Part shown: in pieces, positions 43,935 to 52,862 of the stretch
Layout of the letters: the number at the start of each line of letters is the position of its first letter
Position numbering within the stretch: the first letter of the stretch is position 1
Assembly: GCF_021729145.1 (NCBI RefSeq)
Contig: NZ_JAJSLW010000005.1
Coordinates: forward strand, 191,946 to 255,945
Direction: 5' to 3'
DNA from: Membranihabitans maritimus
GTDB lineage: Bacteria > Bacteroidota > Bacteroidia > Chitinophagales > Saprospiraceae
DNA: 64,000 bases
Translations under genes and position numbers: made by a program
The notes under the pieces: generated by a model
The model's input: the letters and a program-made list of their open reading frames with translations, nothing else
The model's database searches: none
What the model was told of the DNA's origin: nothing

Positions 43935-44815
43935 TGGTTAGAATTTCGGTGACAGGAGCCAATGGTCAATTGGGTAAAGAGATTCGAAATATACATAAGG
44001 ATTATGCCGGAATTGAGTTTACATTTTACACCAGAACTGAATTAGATATTACAAACAAAGATTCCTTAAAAAAATTAAAAGAATCTAAATGTGATGCACT
44101 TATCAATTGTGCAGCTTACACGGCAGTTGACCTGGCAGAAGACGAAATAGATAAGGCATATGCAATTAATCTTCACGCGGTTGGTAATTTAGCTGATTAT
44201 TGTAAAAATAATAATTGTACACTGATCCATGTATCTACGGATTATGTATATGGTGAATCTAATACCCCGCATAAAGAATATGGAAATATTAATCCACTGA
44301 GTATTTACGGTAAAAGTAAATGGGAGGGAGAAGAAATAATCAGGTCTACCTTATCAAATTATTATATTTTAAGAACTTCCTGGTTGTACTCTTCTTTTGG
44401 AAATAACTTTGTAAAAACAATGAGACGGTTGGCTGTAGAAAAAAATTTCCTTACCGTGGTTAATGACCAAAAAGGGTCGCCGACATATGCTCGCGATTTG
44501 GCAAAAGGGATTATGCATGTAATAGTTACGAAATTATCTAATATCACAGGTAATAAAAAAGAATATGGTACCTATAACTTCTCTAATAGAGGGGCTACTA
44601 CCTGGTATGAATTTGCCAAAAAAATAATACATAAATCGGATCCGGATTTCCCCATTTACCCAGTAACTTCTGATGAATTTGTGACGAAAGCCAAAAGGCC
44701 AGAATATTCTGTATTAGATTGTTCCCGGTTTGAAAATACATTTGCTTATAAAATCCGGGAATGGGAAAAAGCCCTGGAAGAGTGCCTTGAATTACTAAAT
44801 GTAGAATCAACTTAA
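43934..44815 (+). CDS. rfbD: dTDP-4-dehydrorhamnose reductase
   Basis: A 293-residue SDR-type reductase completing dTDP-L-rhamnose synthesis. NADPH motif TGANGQLGKE (about 7-16), NCAAYTAVDLAE (about 62-73), catalytic YGKSKWEGE (Y and K, about 126-134) and the rhamnose-family TYNFSNRGATTWYEFA region. ATG at 43934 overlaps the rfbC stop by one base. Supplies rhamnose for surface glycans; the rest of that pathway is elsewhere. Confidence 0.93.
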   Translation: MVRISVTGANGQLGKEIRNIHKDYAGIEFTFYTRTELDITNKDSLKKLKESKCDALINCAAYTAVDLAEDEIDKAYAINLHAVGNLADYCKNNNCTLIHVSTDYVYGESNTPHKEYGNINPLSIYGKSKWEGEEIIRSTLSNYYILRTSWLYSSFGNNFVKTMRRLAVEKNFLTVVNDQKGSPTYARDLAKGIMHVIVTKLSNITGNKKEYGTYNFSNRGATTWYEFAKKIIHKSDPDFPIYPVTSDEFVTKAKRPEYSVLDCSRFENTFAYKIREWEKALEECLELLNVEST

Positions 44816-44892
44816 AATAATTGGAGAAAAATACAGTATAATTTATTTATATATAGATGTTTGTGTATTTTCATTTAAACCTTTCATTTAAT

Positions 44893-46257
44893 CTATATAG
44901 TCATAGAAAAAATTCTTTTTTCCGGATTTTTCTTCATCAAGTGAAGGTCGAATGCCATGCAAATGTTTCTCACAAACGGTCTGGCATGGTCGGGAACACG
45001 AAGAGTTTTATTTTCAATAAATACCAGCCCGTCTTTTTGCATTTCAGATAATCTTTCAATGCATTTATCCAATTCTGAAAATTGCATATGGTCATGTTTC
45101 CAGGAAGTCTCAAAGTGGCACATAATATTGAGTATATGCTGTCGGATAACCAAATCTTTATCTGATAGTTTATGTCCCCTGAAAATAGGAAGAAGGTTTT
45201 TATTTACTGCATTTGTGTACTCTTCAACCGACTTTAAATTTTGCCCAAACCCATACCATGAGTCACTAATCGCACTCATCCCCAATCCAATCATAACCTG
45301 GGTCTTGTTCGCAGTATACCCCATAAAATTTCGGTGAAGGGTTTTGCTTTTCATGGAACTATACAGGGAATCTGAATCAAGTGAGAAATGATCCATTCCT
45401 ATCTCTTTATACCCCATTTCACTCAGCATTTTTTTACCTATTTCATACAGTTTTCTTTTTTCTTTTCCTCCGGGTAAATCCTCTTCATTATATCCACGTT
45501 GCCCAACATTTTTTATCCATGGAACGTGAGCATAACTATAAAAGGCAATCCTGTCAGGAAGTAATTCTTTTGTATGTTCAATGGTATTACTTATTGTTTC
45601 AGCCGTTTGATGAGGAAGCCCAAAAATTAGATCGTGAGCTATGGATTCATACCCCACCTCACGGGCCCATTCCGTAACGGTTTTTACACGTTCAAAAGGT
45701 TGTATCCTGTTAATCGTTTGTTGGACTTTTGGATCGTAATCCTGTACCCCAAAGCTCGTTCTTCTAAAACCCAGATCATACAATTCCTGTAAATGTTCCC
45801 TGGTAGTATTATTAGGGTGTCCTTCAAAACTAAATTCAAAATCTTCACAAATCTCTCCAGTTTCAAATAATCCATTAATCAGGGTTTTTAGATTACCGGG
45901 TCGGAAGAAAGTAGGAGTACCTCCACCAAGGTGGATTTCTTTAATTTTAGGAGTATCACCTAATAAATTAGAATATAATTTCCATTCCTTTAGAAGCGTA
46001 GCTATATACGGCTCTTCTACATTGTGCCTTCGGGTAATTCTTTTGTGGCAGGCACAAAAAGTACAAAGCGATTCACAAAACGGTAAATGAATATAAATAC
46101 TAATACCCTGTGAATTGTTACTTTCTTGATACGACCGAAGTATAGATTCTTTCCAAATTGAATGGTTGATCGTATCCTCCTGCCAATAAGGTACTGTAGG
46201 GTAACTCGTATATCTGGGGCCGGGAATATTGTATTTGTTTATTAATTCTGAAAGCAT
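44893..46257 (-). CDS. hemN: Oxygen-independent coproporphyrinogen III oxidase
   Basis: A 454-residue radical-SAM enzyme for anaerobic heme synthesis. The cluster motif is CESLCTFCACHKR (CxxxCxxC) at about 60-72, preceded by YIHLPF; GGGTPTFF (about 112-119) follows, plus HNRVKTVTEWAREVGYESI-type and IAFYSYAHVPWIKN (about 221-234) blocks of the HemN C-terminal part. It converts coproporphyrinogen III to protoporphyrinogen IX without O2. An AACTGA-TAAA-TCAGTT dyad lies 60 nt upstream of the start. It converges with rfbD. Confidence 0.95.
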   Translation of the reverse strand: MLSELINKYNIPGPRYTSYPTVPYWQEDTINHSIWKESILRSYQESNNSQGISIYIHLPFCESLCTFCACHKRITRRHNVEEPYIATLLKEWKLYSNLLGDTPKIKEIHLGGGTPTFFRPGNLKTLINGLFETGEICEDFEFSFEGHPNNTTREHLQELYDLGFRRTSFGVQDYDPKVQQTINRIQPFERVKTVTEWAREVGYESIAHDLIFGLPHQTAETISNTIEHTKELLPDRIAFYSYAHVPWIKNVGQRGYNEEDLPGGKEKRKLYEIGKKMLSEMGYKEIGMDHFSLDSDSLYSSMKSKTLHRNFMGYTANKTQVMIGLGMSAISDSWYGFGQNLKSVEEYTNAVNKNLLPIFRGHKLSDKDLVIRQHILNIMCHFETSWKHDHMQFSELDKCIERLSEMQKDGLVFIENKTLRVPDHARPFVRNICMAFDLHLMKKNPEKRIFSMTI

Positions 46258-46316
46258 ATTTATGATATTTGGATTAGGAGTAAAAATATCCCTTCTTTTA
46301 ATGAAAAAGGTATATT

Positions 46317-46332
46317 AACTGATAAATCAGTT
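46317..46332. promoter_or_regulatory. Dyad upstream of hemN
   Basis: AACTGA-TAAA-TCAGTT, a perfect 6-bp-arm palindrome 60 nt upstream of the hemN start. The TGA/TCA cores resemble Crp/Fnr half-sites but the spacing is 4 rather than 6. A regulatory role is a guess. Confidence 0.35.
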
Positions 46333-46664
46333 CATTTTCATGAAATGTATTTATATTTCTATAGTCATTTTTCTTCTAAACTTTAAAACCATAAGGTAAT
46401 TTGGTGTAGAAGAGTTCTCTCCCAAGAGCTAAGTATTATACGGCGGTAAATCCTGACATCTACATTATTGTAAAGAATTTAATACTAACATGATTTTGAG
46501 AGAAATTTAAGTTCCTGCTCTTAGTAAATAATCATGAGATCCGAATTTCTAGTGCATTCGTCAGGGAATCTAATCAGAGCACTGGGTGGATTTATAAACC
46601 ATTTGTCGCGAATAAATTTACTGGTGCTTATCTGTTTTTGAGTCTATAATTATTTGGAATAAAC

Positions 46665-46811
46665 ATGATTGTTATAAAAAGAGCAGTGAATCCAAAATTA
46701 CAAAATGATTCATATGAAGAGACAGTGAAATTATCACGTTCTGACCTTCCGCTTTATGAGTATTTATACGCGGGAACAAACCATCGAATATACCGTAAAG
46801 GCAGACAGTGA
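46665..46811 (+). CDS. Possible small protein (48 aa), unrecognised
   Basis: ATG at 46665 (upstream gga six nt away) opens 48 codons ending at TGA 46809-46811. The product, for example SRSDLPLYEYLYAGTNHRIY in its C-terminal half, has protein-like composition but no family that I recognise. It ends right at the terminator of the opposite-strand gene. Either a small protein or the remnant of a longer gene. Confidence 0.3.
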   Translation: MIVIKRAVNPKLQNDSYEETVKLSRSDLPLYEYLYAGTNHRIYRKGRQ

Positions 46812-46853
46812 AAAGCCCCGAAGGGTAAGATGAATACCTGGTTCTTCAGGGCT
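46810..46853 (-). terminator. Probable terminator of the marC-family gene
   Basis: On the minus strand AGCCCTGAAG, a 20-nt loop, CTTCGGGGCT and TTTT: a 10-bp stem with one G-U pair and a short T run, located 37 nt downstream of the stop. Confidence 0.5.
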
Positions 46854-46889
46854 AATTGTATTATTCCAATATCATTTCCCATTGTAAGG

Positions 46890-47459
46890 TTAAAAGATCA
46901 AATTTTCTTTAAATAACTTTATAGCTATCGCAAGAAGGATGATCCCAAAAACTTTTCGTAGAATTTCTGCCCCGCTGCTACCAAGTTTTCGTTCAATCAA
47001 ATCAGAAAATTTAAGCACCAGGAATACCAGAATTATATTTATTACAATTCCGGCAAAAATATTTACATTATCGTATTGCGCTTTCAAGGAAAGAATGGTT
47101 GTCAATGCACCTGCACCGGCCACCAGTGGGAATGCGATTGGGACAATACTACTACTTGTGCTTTCCGGTTCTTCTTTGAAAATATGAATACCCAATATCA
47201 TTTCAATTCCTAATAAGAACAATACTATGGAACCTGCCACAGCAAATGATTGGATATCAACTCCAAATAACGTTAATAATTTCTCACCTGCGAAGAGAAA
47301 AAGTATCATTATGATACATGCCACTATACTGGCTTTTCGAGACTGGATTTTAATCCCTTTTTTCCGCATGGATATTATAATGGGAATGGAGCCCAGAATG
47401 TCAATCACGGAAAACAAAACAAGACTTACAGAGATAATATCTTTTAATACCAAGTTCAT
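46890..47459 (-). CDS. MarC family integral membrane protein
   Basis: A 189-residue protein with six predicted membrane helices typical of the MarC/SnatA family: VSLVLFSVIDILGSIPIII near the N-terminus, VAGSIVLFLLGIEMILG in the middle, IAFPLVAGAGALTTIL, and a C-terminal FGIILLAIAIKLFKEN. Relatives include small neutral amino acid transporters; the E. coli MarC itself has no confirmed drug role. Start at ATG 47459 is chosen; the longer reading starts at TTG 47489. Confidence 0.9.
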   Translation of the reverse strand: MNLVLKDIISVSLVLFSVIDILGSIPIIISMRKKGIKIQSRKASIVACIIMILFLFAGEKLLTLFGVDIQSFAVAGSIVLFLLGIEMILGIHIFKEEPESTSSSIVPIAFPLVAGAGALTTILSLKAQYDNVNIFAGIVINIILVFLVLKFSDLIERKLGSSGAEILRKVFGIILLAIAIKLFKENLIF

Positions 47460-47818
47460 AGAGTAATAAATTTTCAAAATTTCATGCAAAATTGATCACA
47501 AAAAACGGCACTTCAAAGATTATTGTTTAAAAAATTTGCAACTTTTTAAAATTTATATTGGCTATTTATGAAGGTGAATATTTTAACCAGTTTAAAAAAC
47601 TGCTTATTAAACGATGGATATTATTAAATCGGTAATTCGGCTTCCAATAGATTGTAACTTTTGATTAAGGGGAGAAAGGCAATTTCCCCTATATCATCAT
47701 TTCATCTTTTCCATAACCTTTAAATACAAATGAAGGTAGGAATGTAGAAGATAAATGTTTTCGAAAATAGGTACCACAAATAGTAAATCAAGAAAGGAGT
47801 TACTGTTGGGAAAGAATA
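47460..47818. other. Intergenic region, nothing recognised
   Basis: About 360 bp between the marC-family gene start and the photolyase stop. Only a weak six-pair AGGGGA/TCCCCT hairpin near 47668-47692 is visible, without a T tract. No gene. Confidence 0.35.
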
Positions 47819-49126
47819 TCAATTACCTGACACTGCTTTCTTATATACTTCAAGAGCTCTTTCACGGGCTTCTTTATGATTTACGATGGGGGATGGGTAT
47901 GTATCTTCACCCCATTCCGTGACCCATTTTTTTACATATTTTCTATCCGGATCAAATTTCTCCAGTTGTGTCGTCGGATTGAAAATTCTAAAATATGGAG
48001 CTGCATCACATCCACTACCGGCTGCCCATTGCCATCCCCCAACATTGTTTGCCAGGTCAAAATCATCTAATTTTTCTGCAAAATACCTTTCGCCCCATCT
48101 CCAATCAATTAAAAGGTGCTTAGTAAGAAAGGAGGCTGTAACCATGCGGACTCTATTGTGCATATACCCGGATTGGTTGAGTTCCCGCATTCCTGCATCA
48201 ACCAATGGATATCCTGTTGTACCCGCACACCAAGCGTTGAATTCGTCCTCATTATTCCTCCATTCTATATTGTCATATTGTGGTTTAATCGCTTTATCAA
48301 CAGAATCGGGATGATGAAAAAGCACCATTTGGTAAAATTCTCTCCAAATTAATTCATTAACAAACTTGGGGTTAATATCTTTTACTTTCCGGAATACTTC
48401 CCGAATGCTTATAGACCCAAACCTGAGGTGGATTGACAACCTACTCGTTCCCTGTTTTGAAGGGAAATTCCGGGTTTTATGATAATGATTTATAAGATCT
48501 GTATCGATTGTAGAAGGCGGGAAATCCAATTTTTGAAATTCAAAACCAATTGATTCCAAAGTCGGTAAATTTGAAGTTTTAATCGGAATGAATTGATTGA
48601 TTTTTTCTTCAGAAGGAAAGTTTTCAAAGTTGGGATGGGATGATTTCCATAATTTCATGTAGGGAGTGTAGACCAAATAGGGAGTACCATCTGATTTTAT
48701 AACTTCGTTTTCTTCAAATATTACCTGGTCTTTAGATGCCTTAAAACCAATTCCTTTTTTCTGAAGTAATTTATTTATTTCACGGTCTCTTTGGCGGGCA
48801 TAAGGTTCATAGTCTTTATTATAAAAAACATTGCATATATTATATTCTTCCGTAAGACGTTGCCAAATAGTTACGGGGTGACCATGTTCGATTATGAGCC
48901 CTTTTCCCTGTGAATTTAATTCTTCTTCGATTTCCAACAATTGTTCATAGATAAAAATAACACGGCGATCATTTTTATTGGCTAATTTTTCTAAAATCTC
49001 GGTGTCAAATATAAATAGCGGAACAACTGGATATTCATCGTTCAATGCCTCGTATAATCCTGCATTGTCATGAAGTCTCAAATCTCTTCTGAACCAAAAT
49101 ACATTTACCGTAGGCTTTTTAGACAT
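47819..49126 (-). CDS. phrB: Cryptochrome/deoxyribodipyrimidine photolyase
   Basis: A 435-residue flavoprotein DNA-repair enzyme. An N-terminal antenna domain begins VNVFWFRRDLRLHDN; the FAD-binding domain has TSRLSIHLRFGSISIREVF (about 230-248), ELIWREFYQMVLF, WCAGTTGYPLVDAGMRELN (about 305-323), MVTASFLTKHLLIDWRWGE and FDLANNVGGWQWAAGSGCDA (about 360-380), matching class I CPD photolyases. It follows the four-helix membrane protein gene by 12 nt. A CPD photolyase is the best call; a (6-4) or cryptochrome function is not excluded. Confidence 0.92.
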   Translation of the reverse strand: MSKKPTVNVFWFRRDLRLHDNAGLYEALNDEYPVVPLFIFDTEILEKLANKNDRRVIFIYEQLLEIEEELNSQGKGLIIEHGHPVTIWQRLTEEYNICNVFYNKDYEPYARQRDREINKLLQKKGIGFKASKDQVIFEENEVIKSDGTPYLVYTPYMKLWKSSHPNFENFPSEEKINQFIPIKTSNLPTLESIGFEFQKLDFPPSTIDTDLINHYHKTRNFPSKQGTSRLSIHLRFGSISIREVFRKVKDINPKFVNELIWREFYQMVLFHHPDSVDKAIKPQYDNIEWRNNEDEFNAWCAGTTGYPLVDAGMRELNQSGYMHNRVRMVTASFLTKHLLIDWRWGERYFAEKLDDFDLANNVGGWQWAAGSGCDAAPYFRIFNPTTQLEKFDPDRKYVKKWVTEWGEDTYPSPIVNHKEARERALEVYKKAVSGN

Positions 49127-49138
49127 TTATTTTTAAAA

Positions 49139-49573
49139 TTAAAACCAGCCTGAACCCAATTCGCGAAAAGGCCATGGAATGGAAATTAGTATGAGAATTA
49201 ATGCTATAAAGTAAAAGTTAAAGGCGGAGTTAAATGGTTTAGTAGCTCTTTTAGACCTAGAATAACCTATATTAATGAGAGCTACAGCTACAACCATCAT
49301 TAAGATATGTTCGACTGTAAAGAACCGTATAATGTCATTTTGCATGGTATTACTATTAAATTGTACTTTCTCACTTATAAAGTACAAAATAAGTCCAACG
49401 ATAAATTGAAGGTTGGTCAGGATAAAAGTGATTAATACAGATTTGGTTTCAGAAATATCCCCAAATTTCCCCCTTTTTGAAAAGGTCTGAAAAATAGCTA
49501 CTAATAAAGCAATTAATACCAACCAGCGCAATCCCGAATGAGCATGAAGTAAAATATTGTAAAAAGAGTCCAT
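49139..49573 (-). CDS. Small four-helix membrane protein (cytochrome b-like annotation)
   Basis: A 144-residue integral membrane protein with four helices: ILLHAHSGLRWLVLIALLVA, then SVLITFILTNLQFIVGLILYF, VEHILMMVVAVALINIG and FNFYFIALILILISIPW. Similar Bacteroidota proteins are often annotated as cytochrome B; the conserved His residues in the first and third helices could bind heme, but this is an inference. It ends 12 nt before the photolyase gene and is probably co-transcribed with it. Confidence 0.6.
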   Translation of the reverse strand: MDSFYNILLHAHSGLRWLVLIALLVAIFQTFSKRGKFGDISETKSVLITFILTNLQFIVGLILYFISEKVQFNSNTMQNDIIRFFTVEHILMMVVAVALINIGYSRSKRATKPFNSAFNFYFIALILILISIPWPFRELGSGWF

Positions 49574-49641
49574 TATTTCTTTAAATTAGTTTTTTGATAT
49601 GGTAAAGTTACATTAAATCTTTTCCAAAAAGAAAACAACTG

Positions 49642-52578
49642 ATGCAAATAAACACCCTAAATCCGGACAAACTTAGACATGAAATTGAAGGTGAATTGTT
49701 TATGGACGATCTACACCAAACGATATATTCTACAGATGCATCCATCTACAAAGAAAAGCCTGTTGGTGTGGTTTTTCCAAAATCACGTGAGGATCTGCAG
49801 CGCATAGTCGTATTTGCCAAAGAGAATAACTTATCCTTAATTCCAAGAGCGGCCGGAACATCCCTTGCAGGTCAATGTGTGGGCAATGGATTGGTGGTGG
49901 ATATTTCACGATATATGACTAATATTATTGAAGTAAATGTTGAAGAGCAATGGGTCAAGGTACAACCCGGCGTAATTCGGGATGAACTCAATAATTTTTT
50001 AAAACCTTACGGCTTGTTCTTTGGTCCTAATACTTCAACAGCCAACCGCTGTATGATAGGTGGAATGGTAGGGAATAATTCTTGTGGTTCTACTTCTATT
50101 GAATTTGGAAATACTCGTGATCATGTGTTGGAAATAGAAACTGTATTATCAGATGGAAGTATTGTGATATTTAAAGAAATTGATAACCAAGAGTATGAAC
50201 GAAAAATAAAAGATGATTCGCTCGAAGGGCGAATATACAAGTGGTTTGACAGCAAACTGAAGAATGAAAAAGTGGCTAAATTAATAGCTGAATGTTACCC
50301 TCATCCTGAAATAAAAAGAAGAAATCAGGGGTATGCTCTTGATCGATTACTCGAGATGAAACCATATTCTACGAGTAATCAGGAAAATATTAATTTATCC
50401 AAATTTTTATGTGGGTCAGAGGGCACCCTGGCAATAACCGCTTCGGTCAAATTAAATCTGGTCCCGTTACCTTCACCTCAAGTAGCTGTTTTATGTATTC
50501 ATTTTCAAAGTATAAATGAATCTATGAAGGCGACTGTAGAAGCGATGAGAAACTCTCCATCCAAATGTGAGTTAATGGACAAAACGGTTTTGGATTGTGC
50601 TAAGACGAATCCTGACCAACTAAAGAATATGTTTTTTGTACAAGGTGATCCGCAGGCCATACTAATGGTGGAATTTAGAGGTGAAGACCTAAAAGAAGCA
50701 AAGATGAGGGCTGATAAACTGAAGGAAGTTCTGCAATCTAATAATATGGGTTTTGCTTTCCCTATAATATTGGGTGAAGAAACCAACAAAATATGGGAAC
50801 TCAGAGCTGCAGGTTTAGGCGTTTTATCCAATGTAAAAGGGGATGCAAAACCTATAGCTTGTATTGAAGATACCGCTGTGAGAATTAAAGATTTACCAGA
50901 ATATATTGCAGAATTTGAAGAAATATGCTCCGGATTCAACCAAAAGGCAGTTTTTTATGCCCATGCAGGTGCTGGAGAATTACATTTACGGCCTATACTC
51001 AATCTCAAAACTCAAGAAGGAGTGAAAGGATTACGGGATATTAGTTTTGCCAGTGCCAAATTAGTTAAAAAATATCGGGGAGTACTTAGTGGAGAACACG
51101 GTGATGGTAGGGTAAGAGCAGAGTTCTTACCATTTATGGTTGGTGAAGAAGTATACGGTTTATGGAAAGATATAAAAAGGACCTGGGATCCAAATAACCT
51201 GTTCAATCCGGGAAAAATAGTAGATGCCCCTCCTATGGACACCAGTTTGCGTTATACAACAGTGGAACCTGACTGGGATCAGGAAACTGTTTTTGATTAT
51301 TCGGATAGTGGAGGAATGATGAAAGCAATCGAAAAATGTAACGGAACCGGTGATTGTCGGAAAATTGCGGAATCGGGAGGAACAATGTGCCCGAGCTATA
51401 TGGCTACGAGAAAAGAAAAAGATACGACCAGGGCACGAGCCAATGCTATGCGTGAATATATGAAAGGGAATGGTAAGGAGAAGTCATTTGAATCCCGGGA
51501 AGTAATGGAAATTCTGGATTTGTGCCTGTCTTGTAAAGGTTGTAGTTCTGAGTGCCCTTCTAATGTAGATATGACTAAATTAAAAGCGGAATACCAGTAT
51601 CATTATTATAAAAGCAACCGTAGAAAATTACGAGATTATTTAATTCTCCATTTTTATTCCCTGTATAAAGTTGCCGCTATTTTGCCGGGTTTTTCCAATC
51701 TCATTATCAATACTTTTAGTTCATTAATAAAATCAATATCTGGCTTTGCCCCGGGGCGTTCATTACCTCAGGTCTCCAAAGTCTCCTGGGGTAAGTATAT
51801 GCATAATTATATGAGAAGGCATGGTGATACTGTTGAAAGTGTTAAGAAGGTCACTGTTTATATGTTTATTGATGAATTTATTGATTTGAATGAAGCCTCG
51901 ATTGGAATTAAAACTGTTGAATTGCTAAAGAAACTGGGATATAAGGTTGTGTTTATTCCGCATAAGGAAAGTGGGCGTGCTGCATTTTCCAAGGGGTTTC
52001 TTGAAAAGGCGAGAAGTTATGCGGAGAAAAATGTAGAAATATTTTCTTCAAAATTGGATGAGAATAATGTTTTGGTAGGCATTGAGCCCAGTGCTATTTT
52101 AGGTTTTAGAAGTGAGTATCCGAACATACTAAGGGGAGATTCTCGCCAAAAGGCAATAGACATGAAACCTTTTGTATTTACAATTGAAGAATTTTTATGG
52201 GATCAATATCAAAAGGGTAAATTTGATATTGATGTTTTCGATTCGAAAACTCGCAATATAAAGCTCCATTTACATTGCCATTATAAGTCTATTTCTGATA
52301 AAAGTATTCCTATTCAGGTACTGTCTATTCCCAGAGGAAATCATGTAGAATACATACCGTCCGGATGTTGTGGGATGGCAGGATCATTTGGTTTCGAAAA
52401 GGAACATTTTGATATCTCCAATGATATTGCTGAATTGGTTTTATTCCCATCCATTCGCGACTCAAAAGAAGAGTATATAATTGCCGCTCAGGGCGTAAGT
52501 TGCAGACACCAGATTCTTGATGGTATAAATGCACATGCCGTTCATCCGATTGAAATATTATATGATGCACTAGTATAG
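49642..52578 (+). CDS. FAD-linked oxidase / Fe-S oxidoreductase fusion (D-2-hydroxyacid dehydrogenase type)
   Basis: A 978-residue multidomain enzyme. The N-terminal FAD-binding domain (PRAAGTSLAGQCVGNGLVVD, about 73-92, and MIGGMVGNNSCGS, about 135-147) is followed by an FAD-linked oxidase C-terminal domain with YAHAGAGELHLRP and LSGEHGDGRVRAEF (about 480-495). After about 560 comes an Fe-S part: CNGTGDCRK and CLSCKGCSSECPSNVD (two 4Fe-4S-like clusters), then a CCG-type domain with SGCCGMAGSFG near the C-terminus. This order is that of YdiJ/D-2-hydroxyglutarate-type and D-lactate dehydrogenase fusions, oxidising 2-hydroxyacids with electrons passed to quinone. The precise substrate is not shown. 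Confidence 0.9.
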   Translation: MQINTLNPDKLRHEIEGELFMDDLHQTIYSTDASIYKEKPVGVVFPKSREDLQRIVVFAKENNLSLIPRAAGTSLAGQCVGNGLVVDISRYMTNIIEVNVEEQWVKVQPGVIRDELNNFLKPYGLFFGPNTSTANRCMIGGMVGNNSCGSTSIEFGNTRDHVLEIETVLSDGSIVIFKEIDNQEYERKIKDDSLEGRIYKWFDSKLKNEKVAKLIAECYPHPEIKRRNQGYALDRLLEMKPYSTSNQENINLSKFLCGSEGTLAITASVKLNLVPLPSPQVAVLCIHFQSINESMKATVEAMRNSPSKCELMDKTVLDCAKTNPDQLKNMFFVQGDPQAILMVEFRGEDLKEAKMRADKLKEVLQSNNMGFAFPIILGEETNKIWELRAAGLGVLSNVKGDAKPIACIEDTAVRIKDLPEYIAEFEEICSGFNQKAVFYAHAGAGELHLRPILNLKTQEGVKGLRDISFASAKLVKKYRGVLSGEHGDGRVRAEFLPFMVGEEVYGLWKDIKRTWDPNNLFNPGKIVDAPPMDTSLRYTTVEPDWDQETVFDYSDSGGMMKAIEKCNGTGDCRKIAESGGTMCPSYMATRKEKDTTRARANAMREYMKGNGKEKSFESREVMEILDLCLSCKGCSSECPSNVDMTKLKAEYQYHYYKSNRRKLRDYLILHFYSLYKVAAILPGFSNLIINTFSSLIKSISGFAPGRSLPQVSKVSWGKYMHNYMRRHGDTVESVKKVTVYMFIDEFIDLNEASIGIKTVELLKKLGYKVVFIPHKESGRAAFSKGFLEKARSYAEKNVEIFSSKLDENNVLVGIEPSAILGFRSEYPNILRGDSRQKAIDMKPFVFTIEEFLWDQYQKGKFDIDVFDSKTRNIKLHLHCHYKSISDKSIPIQVLSIPRGNHVEYIPSGCCGMAGSFGFEKEHFDISNDIAELVLFPSIRDSKEEYIIAAQGVSCRHQILDGINAHAVHPIEILYDALV

Positions 52579-52753
52579 AAAGACTCATCATTTTTGCCGG
52601 TAAATATAAAAGTGAAAATAGTAGATAGCTGATATATCTTACCATCCTATAATTTAATATATATTAAAATAATTTCAATCTGTTGGCAGGTTGGTATAAT
52701 AATTGTTTTCTATAGTTTGTTGAAATAAACGAATAATCTGTTGGAGATGTATT

Positions 52754-52773
52754 GTTCAAAATTTAAGTTGAAC
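52754..52773. promoter_or_regulatory. Dyad upstream of TonB receptor
   Basis: GTTCAA (52754-52759), 8-nt spacer, TTGAAC (52768-52773), about 90 nt upstream of the TonB receptor gene. Possible operator; the evidence is the symmetry alone. Confidence 0.3.
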
Positions 52774-52862
52774 TGTAAAATTTTGACTATTAAACATTAA
52801 CGTTTTTGAATCCAACATCTCATTAGGAATTCCGTTTAGAAAACGTGCATCAATAAATTAAT

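Larger units (their letters stand above)
46333..46889. other. Intergenic region with a small ORF and a terminator
   Basis: About 560 bp between hemN and the marC-family gene. Besides the 48-codon ORF at 46665 and the terminator at 46810 I see nothing that I can support. Confidence 0.4.

Noticed and set aside
43386-44815. A complete dTDP-rhamnose operon
   Set aside because: Only rfbC and rfbD are here; rfbA and rfbB are not in the window.
47668-47692. AGGGGA/TCCCCT hairpin between marC-family and photolyase genes as a terminator
   Set aside because: Only six base pairs with mismatches and no T tract.
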